Assembly (NCBI GenBank): GCA_030762895.1
Contig: CM061069.1
Coordinates: 21,157,630 to 21,221,629, forward strand
DNA from: Sophora flavescens
Taxonomy: Eukaryota > Streptophyta > Magnoliopsida > Fabales > Fabaceae
DNA length: 64,000 nucleotides
Direction of reading: 5' to 3'
A model generated the notes under the pieces. It was not told the origin of the DNA. It did not search any database and saw only the letters and a list, made by a program, of their open reading frames with translations. The translations under genes were made by a program, and so were the position numbers. Of this stretch, positions 35,040 through 45,900 are shown one piece after another; position 1 is the first letter of the stretch; each line of letters opens with the position of its first letter.

Positions 35040-37877
35040 TTAATCCGGAGGAAGATCCTGCTTGCCATGCCATTCCTTGGCCCGTTCTTTGTAGGTTTGT
35101 GCCCTTTTATATGCTCGCATGCGGTTCCCGGACAGCTCATTTAAGTTCAGGACCCTTCTATAATCAGCACGAACTCTCCACTCTGTGGTGGTCCTTTTTG
35201 AGATCAACTCATTGTCTGTACTGACCACCACGGTTGTGCCACCCTTCAATTCCAGTGCCTTACCATTCTTTTTCATGCCTTTGTTGATGAGCTCTTCCTT
35301 TGCACATTCATCCCCTGGGGAACTCGGTAAGGCTTCCATATCTTTCAACCACTCGAGGTAGACCTCATCCCCCAAAGGGTCTTTTTCCTTTCTATCATCA
35401 TGGGATTTTACCAACACTTGAGCAAGTGAAGAACCATGGGCCTCTCTAGTTGCCTTTACAGTTGGATCCACTGTACCCACTCGATACACTTCCGACCTCT
35501 CTACAGGGTTCTTCATTGCTTCAAAGAGATTGAAGACTACCTCATCATCTTGCACCCTTAGAGTGAGTTTCCCTTGCCGCACATCTATCAAGGCACCCCC
35601 AGTGGCCAAGAAGGGCCTGCCCAATATGAGAGGAACCTCGGCGTCTTCATCCATATCAAGCACTACAAAGTCCGCCGGAAATATGAGCTTGTCCACTTTT
35701 ACTAACAAGTCTTCGACCACCCCATAAGGATATTTTATAGAGCGATCGGCTAGTTGGAGCGACATCCGTGTATCCTTGAATTCTTTGATCCCCAACCTCT
35801 TCATCATAGAGAGGGGCATCAAGTTGATGCTTGCCCCTAGATCACACAATGCCTTCCCTACAGTCATCCCCCCAATGGTGCATGGTATCGAAAAAGAACC
35901 GGGATCCTTCAACTTTGGAGGTAGTTTTCTCTGAAGAATGGCACTACACTCCTCGGTCAAAGCAACCGTTTCTTCATCCACTATCCTCCGCTTCTTGGTG
36001 AGAAGCTCCTTCATAAACCGGGCATATGATGGCATCTGTTCCAAGGCTTCCGCAAATGGAATGTTAATCTGAAGCTTGCGGAAGACATCAAGGAATCTGT
36101 TGAACTGCTTATCCTGTTGAGGCTTCTTCAATCTTTCAGGATACGGAACCTTCATGTAGGGCGGGAGGTCTTGGGGTTCAACCCACTTCTTCCTTCGGAA
36201 CTCTTCATCCACAAGTTTCAGCCTTCCCCCTTGCTCCGGTGCCTTGTCACTTGCCAACCCTTCTTTCTCTGGTTGCTCTTCCTCAACGGGTAGTTGTTCC
36301 GGGCCCTTGTCATCCTGAGAACTAGTGGTACCCCTGCTAGGTTCCAACACCCTTCCGCTTCTAGTTGTGATGGCATTGCATTGGTTCTTCGGGTTGTTCT
36401 CGGTGTCACCTGGGAGAGTGCCTGGGAGACGCTCATTAAGTTGCCTTGCGAGCTGAGCAATCTGCGTCTCTAGATTGTGAATTACCGACCCTGTATGAGT
36501 TGCCAACTTGTCAACTGATGCATTCACTTTCTCTAAAGCTGTGCCTGTAAAGGTTGACAACTTCTCAACTGTCGCGGTCATCTTCTCAAAGGCCAGCTCC
36601 CACGGTTGTCTTCCACCATCTGATATTTGCAACTGATTAGGCCCCGGAAGAGCCTGCTGAGTATTGCGCTGCTGAATTCCAATGTTCGGTCTCAGACCCT
36701 GTTGAGGTTGTTGCCAATTCTGTTGAGGGTGTTGTTGACCGGCTAGACCACCATTAACATCACTCCAAGCAAATCCCGAATGGTCTCTTCTCATGTAGCC
36801 CCTATTCTGATTCTGATTGTTCCTCTGATAGTTGTTCTGGGGCACAGTGTCATAGAAGTTGTGGCATGAGTCCACATGTTCCTGAGAGAAATTTAGCGGG
36901 CAAATCTGAGTGTCATGATCTCCATTACAATTTGCACAACCCGGAGGCATTCCCTCGTGTATCGCATTAACCCTCTTATTCCCAGACAAAGCCTCATTCT
37001 GCATCTTCAAAAGTCTGTTTTGCTCTAAAATGGCTTCCATTGTCCCAGAACTGATTCCACTTGAGGTCTCCCTACCATGGTTGTAATCATTATATGACAT
37101 CTTCTCTAACAATGTCCATCCATCCTCCGCTGATAAATAAGAGAAAGAACCACCAGCTGCAGCATCACAGTTCATCTGATAGCGTCCCCTCAACCCATTA
37201 AAGAAATGCTGAACTTTGGAAACCGGGTCAAAGAACGCTGAGGGACATCTTCTCAATAACCCATTGTACCTCTCCCACGCTTCATTGTAAGTTTCATCCT
37301 CCGTCTTCCTGAATGATGTGACGGCTATTCTTGCTTGTGCCGCCTTCTGAGGAGGAAAATATTTGGTTAGGAACTTCTGTGCCATCTGCTCCCAAGTTCT
37401 GATGTTGTTCCTATCCAAACTGTCAACCCAATCGCGAGCGACACCCCTAAGAGAAAGAGGGAAAAGCCGCAAGCGAAACTCATCCTGAGAGACTCCCCTG
37501 GTCTTCTGTAAGTCACAAGCTTCAAGGAAGCGAGTGATGTGTCTATGAGGGTCCTGTTTGCCACTCCCATCAAACTGATTCTCCCGGATCTGGAATGTGA
37601 CACATGCTTCAACTCTGAAGGAGTCTGTGTTCAGGTTGCTCCTCATAATAGAAGAGTCACAATCACCCAAGCTGGGTAGATCGTACTCGAAGAGAGGCTT
37701 GTAACGAGGAGGAGGAGGAGGGTTTTCTTCAGCCATGCCCTCTATTTTAATTCCTTCAATTCTTTTCCGTTCCCTGGCTTCTTTCCTTAATTGCCGCTCG
37801 GTCCTGGTGATCTCGGAATCAAATAGCAAGTCCTCTTGTAGAAGGGTACCTCGCATACAAAAACAGGCAAAGACCAA
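35040..37877 (-). CDS. Gypsy gag-protease frame fused in frame to remnants of RT and integrase
   Basis: A single 945-codon open frame. The first ATG is 37877, but the MAEENPPPPPRYKPLFEYDL start about 47 codons in is the more usual gag beginning. Gag domain at about residues 100-240 (FRLRLFPLSLRGVARDW, FLTKYFPP); a zinc-knuckle-like CANCNGDHDTQIC near 320; a proline/glutamine-rich linker; and an aspartic protease with LCDLGASINLMP and ADFVVLDMDED...PLILGRPFLAT. After about residue 870 the reverse transcriptase opening (TTTEWRVRADYRR) is followed at once by an integrase-tail-like stretch (RMRAYKRAQTYKERAKEWHGK) and the stop. Nearly all of RT, RNase H and integrase is therefore missing, yet the frame stays open. 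This is a non-autonomous element that could still encode capsid-like and protease functions. Confidence 0.85.
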   Translation of the reverse strand: MVFACFCMRGTLLQEDLLFDSEITRTERQLRKEARERKRIEGIKIEGMAEENPPPPPRYKPLFEYDLPSLGDCDSSIMRSNLNTDSFRVEACVTFQIRENQFDGSGKQDPHRHITRFLEACDLQKTRGVSQDEFRLRLFPLSLRGVARDWVDSLDRNNIRTWEQMAQKFLTKYFPPQKAAQARIAVTSFRKTEDETYNEAWERYNGLLRRCPSAFFDPVSKVQHFFNGLRGRYQMNCDAAAGGSFSYLSAEDGWTLLEKMSYNDYNHGRETSSGISSGTMEAILEQNRLLKMQNEALSGNKRVNAIHEGMPPGCANCNGDHDTQICPLNFSQEHVDSCHNFYDTVPQNNYQRNNQNQNRGYMRRDHSGFAWSDVNGGLAGQQHPQQNWQQPQQGLRPNIGIQQRNTQQALPGPNQLQISDGGRQPWELAFEKMTATVEKLSTFTGTALEKVNASVDKLATHTGSVIHNLETQIAQLARQLNERLPGTLPGDTENNPKNQCNAITTRSGRVLEPSRGTTSSQDDKGPEQLPVEEEQPEKEGLASDKAPEQGGRLKLVDEEFRRKKWVEPQDLPPYMKVPYPERLKKPQQDKQFNRFLDVFRKLQINIPFAEALEQMPSYARFMKELLTKKRRIVDEETVALTEECSAILQRKLPPKLKDPGSFSIPCTIGGMTVGKALCDLGASINLMPLSMMKRLGIKEFKDTRMSLQLADRSIKYPYGVVEDLLVKVDKLIFPADFVVLDMDEDAEVPLILGRPFLATGGALIDVRQGKLTLRVQDDEVVFNLFEAMKNPVERSEVYRVGTVDPTVKATREAHGSSLAQVLVKSHDDRKEKDPLGDEVYLEWLKDMEALPSSPGDECAKEELINKGMKKNGKALELKGGTTVVVSTDNELISKRTTTEWRVRADYRRVLNLNELSGNRMRAYKRAQTYKERAKEWHGKQDLPPD

Positions 37878-37993
37878 GTGGAATCAAAGAAGCAAAGAAA
37901 AATAATAGCAATTAAATAAAAGAAAATAAAACTAAAAGTCAGCTTAACCAAACAACCGAATTTCCTAAAAATTAGGAAAATTGGTCGTGCCAA

Positions 37994-38011
37994 TCCCCGG
38001 CAACGGCGCCA
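37994..38011 (-). other. Gypsy primer binding site (tRNA-Asp type)
   Basis: On the minus strand tggcgccgttgccgggga lies a few bases after the LTR end, an uninterrupted match to the tRNA-Asp 3' end as used by Athila-like elements. Confidence 0.85.
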
Positions 38012-38017
38012 AAAACT

Positions 38018-39461
38018 TGTTGACTCGCCGGCAAGTGTACCGGGTCGTCGCAAGTAATAAAACACGGTAAGATTCTACCGAGGTCGAACACAAGGATTGG
38101 GCTACCAATTCGACTAATTTCGCGAGAAATCCGATAAGTTGGTTAAGTAGAGAAAGTGGTTGTAGAGAAACTAGGATCACAATTCAAATTAACAAATCAA
38201 ATCAAATCAAATAAGATATGGTGATGAAATCTGGAATTAAAAGCATCTAAGGTTTCGAATCCACCTACCCAATCATGCAAAGTTCCCAAGTGATATTGAT
38301 CTCCTCCCTAGGTTCAATTTTAATGTCAACGGGACCCCTAAATTCTCCTATATCCACTGTCGTGCTCAATAGGACATATTCGATGATTTGAGTTAATTAC
38401 TTACTAGGTCTCTTAACCCTAATCTCGAATTCTATTAATTCTTGTTCCCTAAGAGTTGCATCGATCTCCTATTCACTCTCGTGCAACACTTGATCGATGT
38501 TCCCAATTCAAGTTCTAAAACGCGAATCGCCTCTCGGCCTCAAACACGTTTAACTAGTGAATCACGCAAAACATATGATCAACACAATGAAAGCAGAATT
38601 GGAATACAATAATTGAATTAAAGGAGAAGGATATACATCACTGAACACTATGCCGCCTTGGGTGGCTTCATCGATCCCTTAGACAAGGGGATTAGTTCCT
38701 CATGTCCGTAACAACGACACACGTACAATCGGAAATCATCCTAAGACTAAGAATTAAGAGAAGAGAAGAGGGAGACGCAGCTCCAGAATAAGGATTCTAA
38801 AATATCTCTAAAAGTTCTGATCCAAAAAGTCCTCCTAATTCTGTTCTGCAGTGCCTTATTTATAGGGAGGCCACGCGTCACGGCCGTGATGGTCATCACG
38901 GCCTGGCCGTGACGGCTTCTGTTTCTGACGCACTTCTGGAATTTAAACCCTTGCGACGCGAGCCTTCTTTTTCACGGCCCGTGATGTGAATCACGGCTAG
39001 GCCGTGATGGTCTCTGACTTGTGTGGATTTTTGGTCACGGCCGTGATACACATCACGGCTAGGCCGTGATGGTCTCTGACTTGTGTGGATTTTTGGTCAC
39101 GGCCGTGATACACATCACGGCTAGGCCGTGATACACATCACGGCTAGGCCGTGATGGTCTCTGACTTCCAAGTCTTCAAACTCTCGCGGGGCGAGAATCT
39201 CCAGAATGGCAATCTCCACTATTTCTTGACTTTCCTTAATTCTCAGAGCTTCACTTATTGACCTGAAAACAACACAAGCAACCACAAGCGTAATTCTATC
39301 CAAAAGAAGCTAAAAACTACACAAAAGACGCAAAACGAGTCAAAGTCCAACTTAGGAACAAAACAAGGCAAATTTGGGTGAAAACGAGATTGAACTCGAC
39401 TAATTAGCACGTAAACCATCGTCTTACTAGTTATAAAACTAGATAAGCCAGAGGCTTATCA
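38018..39461 (-). repeat. Gypsy 5' LTR, about 1.44 kb
   Basis: In minus orientation it begins TGATAAGCCTCTGG and ends GAGTCAACA, i.e. TG...CA, followed by the PBS. It contains the CACGGCC minisatellite at 38880-39165. Confidence 0.82.
38880..39165. repeat. CACGGCCGTGAT minisatellite in the gypsy LTR
   Basis: tcacggccgtgatggtcatcacggcctggccgtga-type palindromes, including a 62-bp unit (gtgatggtctctgacttgtg, then gatttttggtcacggccgtg) repeated from about 39004 and 39066, with further partial copies to 39165. Confidence 0.88.
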
Positions 39462-40383
39462 GACTGCAGCCGCTGCGGCGTGAAATAATTTTATGTTCGC
39501 ATCAAATCTAAAAAATATTTTATAATTATTGTAATTCTTCATATATCTGAATTGAGAAGAGGATAGCAAAAATAGAAAAAAGAAACAAATTGCTAAAGTA
39601 TAAAGGAATAATTCTTGCATCTAAATGCTTTGGGGGGCTGAAATTTTTTAGTTTTGGAAAAAAAAAATGAACGAACGGTGCTGAAAATGGGTGTTCTTTG
39701 TCCGTCAAATTGTCGATCGCGGTTACGTTGCGGCCGCAACACGTGAAAAGGGATCACACCACAATTGCGGTGTGATGCGGTTGCGCTGCGGTCCGCAACC
39801 GCAATATTGCGGCCGCAATACGTGATGCGGTCCGCAATTTAGAACTATGACACTACCCACTTTTTACACCACCCACTACATTACCCATATGGCAAATTTT
39901 GGGTCAATCAAATTACTCCATAGGTTGGTCAAAATTTCAAACTTTCTAGTTGTATTATACTGTAGTCAAACTATATAAATACAGTATATTGTAGTATAAT
40001 ATATGTGCTTTTTGTATTTGCAAATTTAATTCATATTAAAATAATATATTTTGATTAAAAAAAACTGATTATATTGCAAAATATTATTGACAACGAACAT
40101 TATTTTAATTCATATTAAAATATTATTTTGTAATATAATCAGTTTTTTTAATAAAAAAACATTATTTTAATATAGGTTAAATTTGCGAATACAAAGAGTA
40201 CATATACTATACTATAATATATTGTATTCATATATTTGACTATAGTAGAAATACAACTAGAAAGTTTGAAATTTTGACCAAACCCGTGTGGCAATTTGAT
40301 TGGTCCAAAATTTACCACATATGGGTGATATAGTGGATGGTACAAAATATGGATGGTGCACCTTAGCCCAACCCTTCTTAGTA

Positions 40384-41905
40384 ACTTTCTATTTCTTTAA
40401 ACAGACACGTATAATTGTAGCATCACTTTAACCAACAATGTCCAATGGTTGTGGAAAAAATATTGACTGTCCATCCTTCATTGCAGTTTTATAAGGAAAT
40501 GTTGGACTGATTTTGTCAGATATATCCCTGGATTGTAACTATATTTTTCTTTTCAATTGCACGTTATCTTTATTGAATTTTAGTTTCTTACATAAATATA
40601 TAGTCCTGATAAGATGCTTCTGATTTGAGGCAGTTTAATATCAGAACCATGAAAACTGATTTCATGAAACACTCAATTCATCATAACAATTTTTAAGAAG
40701 TATCTTTTATCAAAGTCCTCAAATCCTCCACCAGACACCCCTAAAAACACATTCTTTATTTAAGTAAATAAGTAAATGAATGGGATGTGCTTACCTGGAG
40801 TGTAGTAATTTATAAGTTTCCAAGCAAATCCGCAAAAGAAAACTCAAAATACAAAACCTGCGCAGCCAAAAATAAAAATTGAAACCTTTTCATTTTTCTA
40901 AGAAGAGTAGCAGGGATGACAAAAACTTCAAACGTAATGCTAAAAGAAAGTAGCAACAACCATGAAAACATACCATGTAGCAAGCATGGCCATAGATGAA
41001 GCACTGAAAGTGGCTAGAGACGAAGAGGGAGTAATTTGTTAATCAAGAAAAGCAACAATTTGCAACAACATAGAGAGACTCGATGCAGAGAGAAAGAAGG
41101 TGTGAGAGGAAAAAGTAGAGAGATGAAAAAATAGTCATAGATGAAAACTCTTGTAAAGCAGCAACAATTGTTTAGTCATATACACCAGAATTGTGTGAAA
41201 TTGATATACATTCCCTTTGCATTCTCATACAAAACCCATTGTTGTCCTTTGAACCTGTAATTTTTTTCACCCAGCAAGTCATTATTTTGACCTGAATGGG
41301 AGCCTATTATTCAATTTCCTAAATGGGTTTTGTAATGCATATTAGTCTTGCATTACAAAACCCTCACAATATTTCTTTAATAAAAGTTCTGCAGTGAGCT
41401 ATGAAAATATGGTGCTCAAGATGTAACACATCCCAATTGGAGCTCATCCTGACAATCGTACATCACCTATTTAGGTACTTTCTATTTTTATTTCTAGTTT
41501 TATATGTTTTCATAATGTATACAAAAAAAAATTGTTTGATTTTCAATTAGCCAATATTATAAGAAGAAGAAAAAATGCTGTTTTCCTGTGGAATTTTAAA
41601 CAAGTATTTCTTGTAGATTCGTAATTTTATAAAAATATTCCTATAGATAAAATATTCATAGGAAAATTCGCAGAATAATTTGTCGCCATGTGATGGGTTA
41701 ATATTTATTGCAGATTTTCTTATGATTTTATTACAAAATAATTGTAAGAAAATTGCGCAGGAAAAACTGCAAGGAATTAATTTAATATTGACTAAAAAAT
41801 TGACATGAGAGAATTGCAAGAAAATATACAAGTAATTAACTGTGATTTTTCATGCGGACATTGTTGTGGATTAGCTTCATGCGGATTTCTTGCCTGTGAA
41901 TTTTC
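40384..41905. other. Intergenic, decayed repeats
   Basis: No gene was recognised. 41570-41915 has many gaaaatt/aattttc words and three catgcgga words (41850, 41879, 41905), suggesting the end of a decayed transposon, but no termini could be fixed. Confidence 0.35.
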
Positions 41906-41949
41906 ATGCGGATTAGTGTAATGATAGTCTGTCTCTGTATGTGTTTTCT

Positions 41950-42840
41950 TGCCTTTTGTTTCCTATATGTTTTCATAATTAGTTTGTTCCTTGGGCTAAG
42001 TCAATTTGGAGAAATGGTATTCCACCTTCCAAATCTTCTGTTATGGAGAATGATGCACAATAAGCTTCCCTCAGATGAGAATTTAATTATGGGCTAGGGG
42101 CTACATAGTTGTTTCAATATGCAGTCTCTGCAAATCTGCAGTAGAAACAACAAATCATTGGTTTCTAGATTGTCCTTTTGCACAAAATATGTGGCATTGG
42201 TTTGGCGGCATTTTAATTTGTTCGATAGATTTCTCCAAATTTCTATCCTATCTATTTGTGATAGAGGGTGGTGCACACGGATTGAAGACATGGTTGTTGC
42301 AGGAATTTAAAACATTCTTTGGCAGTGTAGAAACAAGGCTAGATTTGAGAATGTTTGCATTCCAGTTCATTCAGCTATCAGTTCGATTATTTCAAAGGTT
42401 TCATTGACTGGTAACACTAGCAAAGGTTATATGTCTTCCTCGATTTCTGAACTTGTGATTTTGAAATCCTTTGTGGTAGCTGGCCATCCTATCAAAACAC
42501 CTTGTATTAGGCAAGTTGATTGGCATACTCCTCCATGTGGCTCCTGGTGCAGCGGCTTGTGGAGGTTTGTTCAGGGACAACAATGCAACTATACTTGGTT
42601 GTTTCTCTTCAAATCTTGGTATACAGGATGCCTTTTATGCTGAACTTTCAGGGGTGATTTGGCTATTGAAATTGCATTTAACAAAGGATGGATGAACTTG
42701 TGGTTGGAATGTGACTCCAAGCTGTTTCTATTAGCCTTTTCTAATGTCAACACAGTTCCTTGATTGGGCCTATCTCCCAATCCACTTATCCGTTTTTGAT
42801 GATCTTTAGCTTGTTGGAAAGAAGAGATAAAGAGGAACAA
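41950..42840 (+). pseudogene. LINE-type fragment: zf-RVT and RNase H-like remnants
   Basis: Broken frames resemble the C-terminal part of plant non-LTR retrotransposon proteins. WRMMHNKLPSDEN near 42045 and a following CPFAQNMWHWF-like block (about 42172-42200) match the zf-RVT region. ACGGLFRDNNATILG (about 42548-42595) and DAFYAELSG (about 42625) match the RNase H (RVT_3) domain, with LWLECDSK near 42700. Stops at about 42097 and shifts after it break the frame. No poly(A) tail or flanking duplication was identified, so it is an old 5'-truncated copy. Confidence 0.65.
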
Positions 42841-44008
42841 CTTTTCTGTCGAGAGTTTTCCGAGCTTCAGAAAGGAAGAGGGTCATAATTTCGGTAGAGA
42901 TTCGGTATTCTTACGAGTTTTGTAACTTAAAAAAAAAATGGAGAAAACTTGGTGAGGAAGATGAAAAGAAGTGGGGAGAGGGCCGCTGCGGTTTTGAGCC
43001 TTTATATAGGCTTAGATTTAGGCTTTGTTTGGTTCCTTAGAGTCCAAATAATGGGTTTTGTGAATATTAAATTAATATATGATTAATCATAGTTAATAAT
43101 TAACTTAACTAAGGTTATTTTGGTTAATCATGGTTAATAATATGTGGCTCACATTTGATGGAAGTGTGACTGATTTTGGGCCACACATAGTGACTTACCA
43201 ATGAGTCACACCCGAGACACCCCGCGGTGCCTCTGTGTCATTAGATTAAAACATCATTATTTAATTACTTAATCGCACGCTTAATGTGAAAATATGTAAA
43301 GATTAAAATTTAACTTATAAAGTATACAATTTCATATAGAATGACACATCACAATATAAGTATATTATGCATATTACAAAACACTGTTGAGGATATCCCA
43401 TCAGTAGGATCCCTCACAGGCATATACTTAGACAAAAAGTTAAACAGCGGAAAACATAAATAAAAATACGCCTCACGAGACGCACTGGTCATAATTAACT
43501 AGACCCTAATCACCATGGGTCACAGCTCGTCCTCCAGTCTCCGAGTCGTAGGGAGTTCCATCCAACGCCTCCTAGTTATGCTCATCCACAGGGTCTTCTC
43601 GTACAATTCCACAAGGAGATAAAATACAACATACAAAAATATACAGGGGATAAGAAACAGTTCTATCATCAAAAAGCGGAAAAGAGTCATAGTAAAATTA
43701 TACTGTAATTGTCACATACAGTCAACACACATAACTAACGAATCATCCTCAGGTTAATATATATCATCCTCTACCCTAACTCACAGGCAATCTAACACGT
43801 TATTTAAACGTAACCTTTCTAATCCTGTCACCATGTCTTTACGTTATCGTGGACACTACCACTCCTATCACCATCCCTCATTTGCACCGGGGCACACCCT
43901 CATTCCCGTTAGGATGTTCCCCCTAGTGCACACCTCCATTCCCGTTAAGGTGTTCCACCCCCATTCCCGTTAAGGTGGAATTGATCTTGCGAGAACTCTT
44001 GATTTTAC

Positions 44009-44346
44009 ATGTATTATATTACCAATACACGGTGTATTATATTACCAATACATAGAAGTGTTTTACGTGTATTATATTACCAATACAAGGTGTATTATAT
44101 TACCAATACACAGAAATGGTTTATGTGTATTATATTACCAATACACGGTGTATTATATTACCAATACACGGTGTATTATATTACCAATACACAGAAGTGT
44201 TTTACGTGTATTATATTACCAATACAAGGTGTGTTATATTACCAATACACAGATGTCCTTGCGTATTATATTACCAATACACTTTTGTCTTTGTGTATTA
44301 TATTACCAATACACTTTTGTCCTTATGTATTATATTACCAATACAC
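44009..44346. repeat. Minisatellite: 12 copies of TATTATATTACCAATACA
   Basis: Twelve copies of the near-palindromic gtgtattatattaccaatacac core, directly adjacent or split by short spacers (agaagtgttttac, agaaatggtttat, ttttgtctt). Larger units of two to three cores repeat as blocks. The open frames across it merely translate the repeat (YYITNT). Confidence 0.92.
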
Positions 44347-45267
44347 GGTTGTGGACAACAACACCTATACTTGAATCTCACCAACCCGTTTTAACAACGT
44401 CTTAGTGCCTTAACCTTCCATTAGAACTTGACACATATTCTATGCCATAACACCTCTTTAACATTCCTTATCTAAGTTAGGCACTTCTAAATCATCATTA
44501 TCCTCACACCCAAAACAATCTCTTAGACAACATATATATATTTGCTTAAAAATCCACTAAGCATAATAATAAAAACTAGGCAGATCATGCATAACACAAT
44601 ATCAATCAAAATATTCCTATATTACCAAGATAGCACAAAATCAATTCAATAAAGGTAATAAAATCAAATCAACCATCAAGAATATAAAGATCAACATAAT
44701 GTCAATAAACCTACAATCCCCGAATCGCCATTGGTTTTTCAGAAAAGGTTTCCAATGTGATTTTGGTCTTGTCGATTACTCAACTACTAGTAGGGTTTAG
44801 GTCGTCCTACACAATTATTATATAATCTACTACTTATCCATTCCGACGATAGGTTGGTTCTTTCCCCCATGCCACCTGGGTTACCAGCGAACTCCCGAAC
44901 TCGAAGCTCCTCGTTGTCACACCGCTAAGTACTAACTCCACCTTCTGTGAAGGTAAGGAGATTAGATGCTCGAAGAGGTATACCACGAACGTCCTCGTTT
45001 CCTCCGCGATGGAAGTCTAAGGTTATGAACACAAAATCACAAGTTAAAATCAAACAAGAACACTAAACCACAAGGTATAGGTTCGGCCAAGACTAGTTCT
45101 TAGGGTTAGAGATTCCCAAAAATTATGTAACTCATGGATTTATGATCCTTAAGTGTTAGGAGTTCATAAACAATGATCACTTAACAAGGTTGAATTAAAA
45201 TCCCACTAAGTTATAAACTTAGGGTATTCGGCCAAGGCTAGTAAAATAGGCTAGCATTCACTAAACT

Positions 45268-45900
45268 TTCCAATCTCTTAGGTTTAGCATCCATATGTAT
45301 TAAGGAGCTCAAAACCATGATCATTTTGGAAAAATAAAAACAAAGTATCCTAGGACCATAACCTTCTAGGTTCGGCCTTCATAGGATTTATAGGTTAGAA
45401 ATCTTTAAACTTTCCAATCACTTAGACTTAGCATCCAAATATCTTATTGAGCTCAAGTCCATGATCATTTTGGAAAACAATGGAAACTTAAACATTCCAA
45501 TCTCTTAGACTTAGCATCCAAATATCTTATGGAGCTTAAGTCCCTGATCATTTTGGAAAAATAAAAACTCACACATCCTAGCACCTAAACACTAAGTTTC
45601 GGCCATCATAGGATGATGAGGAAAATATTCTTTGTTTAACAATAACTCTTAGGTTTAGAATCACAAGGTATTAAGAGTTCTAAATCCATGATCATACTTG
45701 GAAAGTTGAAACATAGTATCCTAGGCTTACTTATTCATATTTTCAGCCATCATAGGAACAAGCTATCAAAACTTCCAAGATTTATAGATTTAAGATCAAT
45801 GGATAGTTAGAAACTCAAACACATGATCATATTCCAAAAGTTGAAACAAAAACTTCCTAGGTCACAAATGCAAGCATTCTGCCTTCATTGGAAGAGATAG
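45268..45900. repeat. Degenerate tandem repeat, about 80-140-bp units
   Basis: Five diverged units start near 45268, 45412, 45496, 45640 and 45770. Each contains ttccaatctcttag, gcatccaaatat, gctcaag and ccatgatcattttggaaa-type words. A related but weaker unit may start at about 45095. It sits in the LTR-like block. Confidence 0.7.

Larger units (their letters stand above)
33727..39461 (-). mobile_element. Athila-like Ty3/gypsy retrotransposon, internally deleted and lacking its 3' LTR
   Basis: Read on the minus strand: 5' LTR (39461-38018), tRNA-Asp-type PBS (38011-37994), gag-protease frame (37877-35040), then a non-coding region. That region includes a gttaaacaagtgctacttgg phrase (34980-35010, reverse complement), seen after pol in such elements, and runs to about 33727. 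No second LTR was found. GACTG lies at both edges (just before 33727 and at 39462-39466), which might be the TSD. If so, the 3' LTR was lost by a deletion ending exactly at the border, so the left boundary is uncertain. Confidence 0.75.
33662..39849. mobile_element. GCGG-rich TIR element inside the foldback, itself invaded by a gypsy element
   Basis: The left end (atggttctaaattgcggttgcgg) and reverse complement of the right end (catagttctaaattgcggacc) are inverted repeats followed by GCGG/GCGGCC-rich sequence. The flanks acaccaccc (33653-33661) and acactaccc (39850-39858) match at 8 of 9 positions. Comparison with the other foldback arm confirms that the segment between is an insertion. An 8-9-bp duplication fits a hAT or Mutator-like element. 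No transposase was seen; the inner region 33727-39461 is gypsy DNA. Confidence 0.65.
33638..40374. mobile_element. Foldback Mutator-like element with perfect 9-bp TSD
   Basis: Ends gggttgggctatggtacacca and, in reverse complement, gggttgggctaaggtgcacca. TTCTTAGTA is duplicated exactly (33629-33637 and 40375-40383), the 9-bp duplication of Mutator-like elements. Once the internal insert (33662-39849) is set aside, the two arms (33638-33661 joined to about 39850-40100, and about 40110-40374) are inverted copies of about 250 bp (for example tcaaaatttcaaactttctag in both arms). It encodes nothing itself and is a non-autonomous foldback. Confidence 0.87.

Noticed and set aside
41570..41915. Transposon terminus from repeated catgcgga words
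   Set aside because: No paired end or TSD found; noted only as decayed repeat.
44009..44405. Three overlapping open frames of 92-121 codons
   Set aside because: They are translations of the tandem repeat in all three frames (YYITNT motifs), with no domain. The array has no CRISPR features: units are adjacent or share repeated spacers, and this is a plant sequence.
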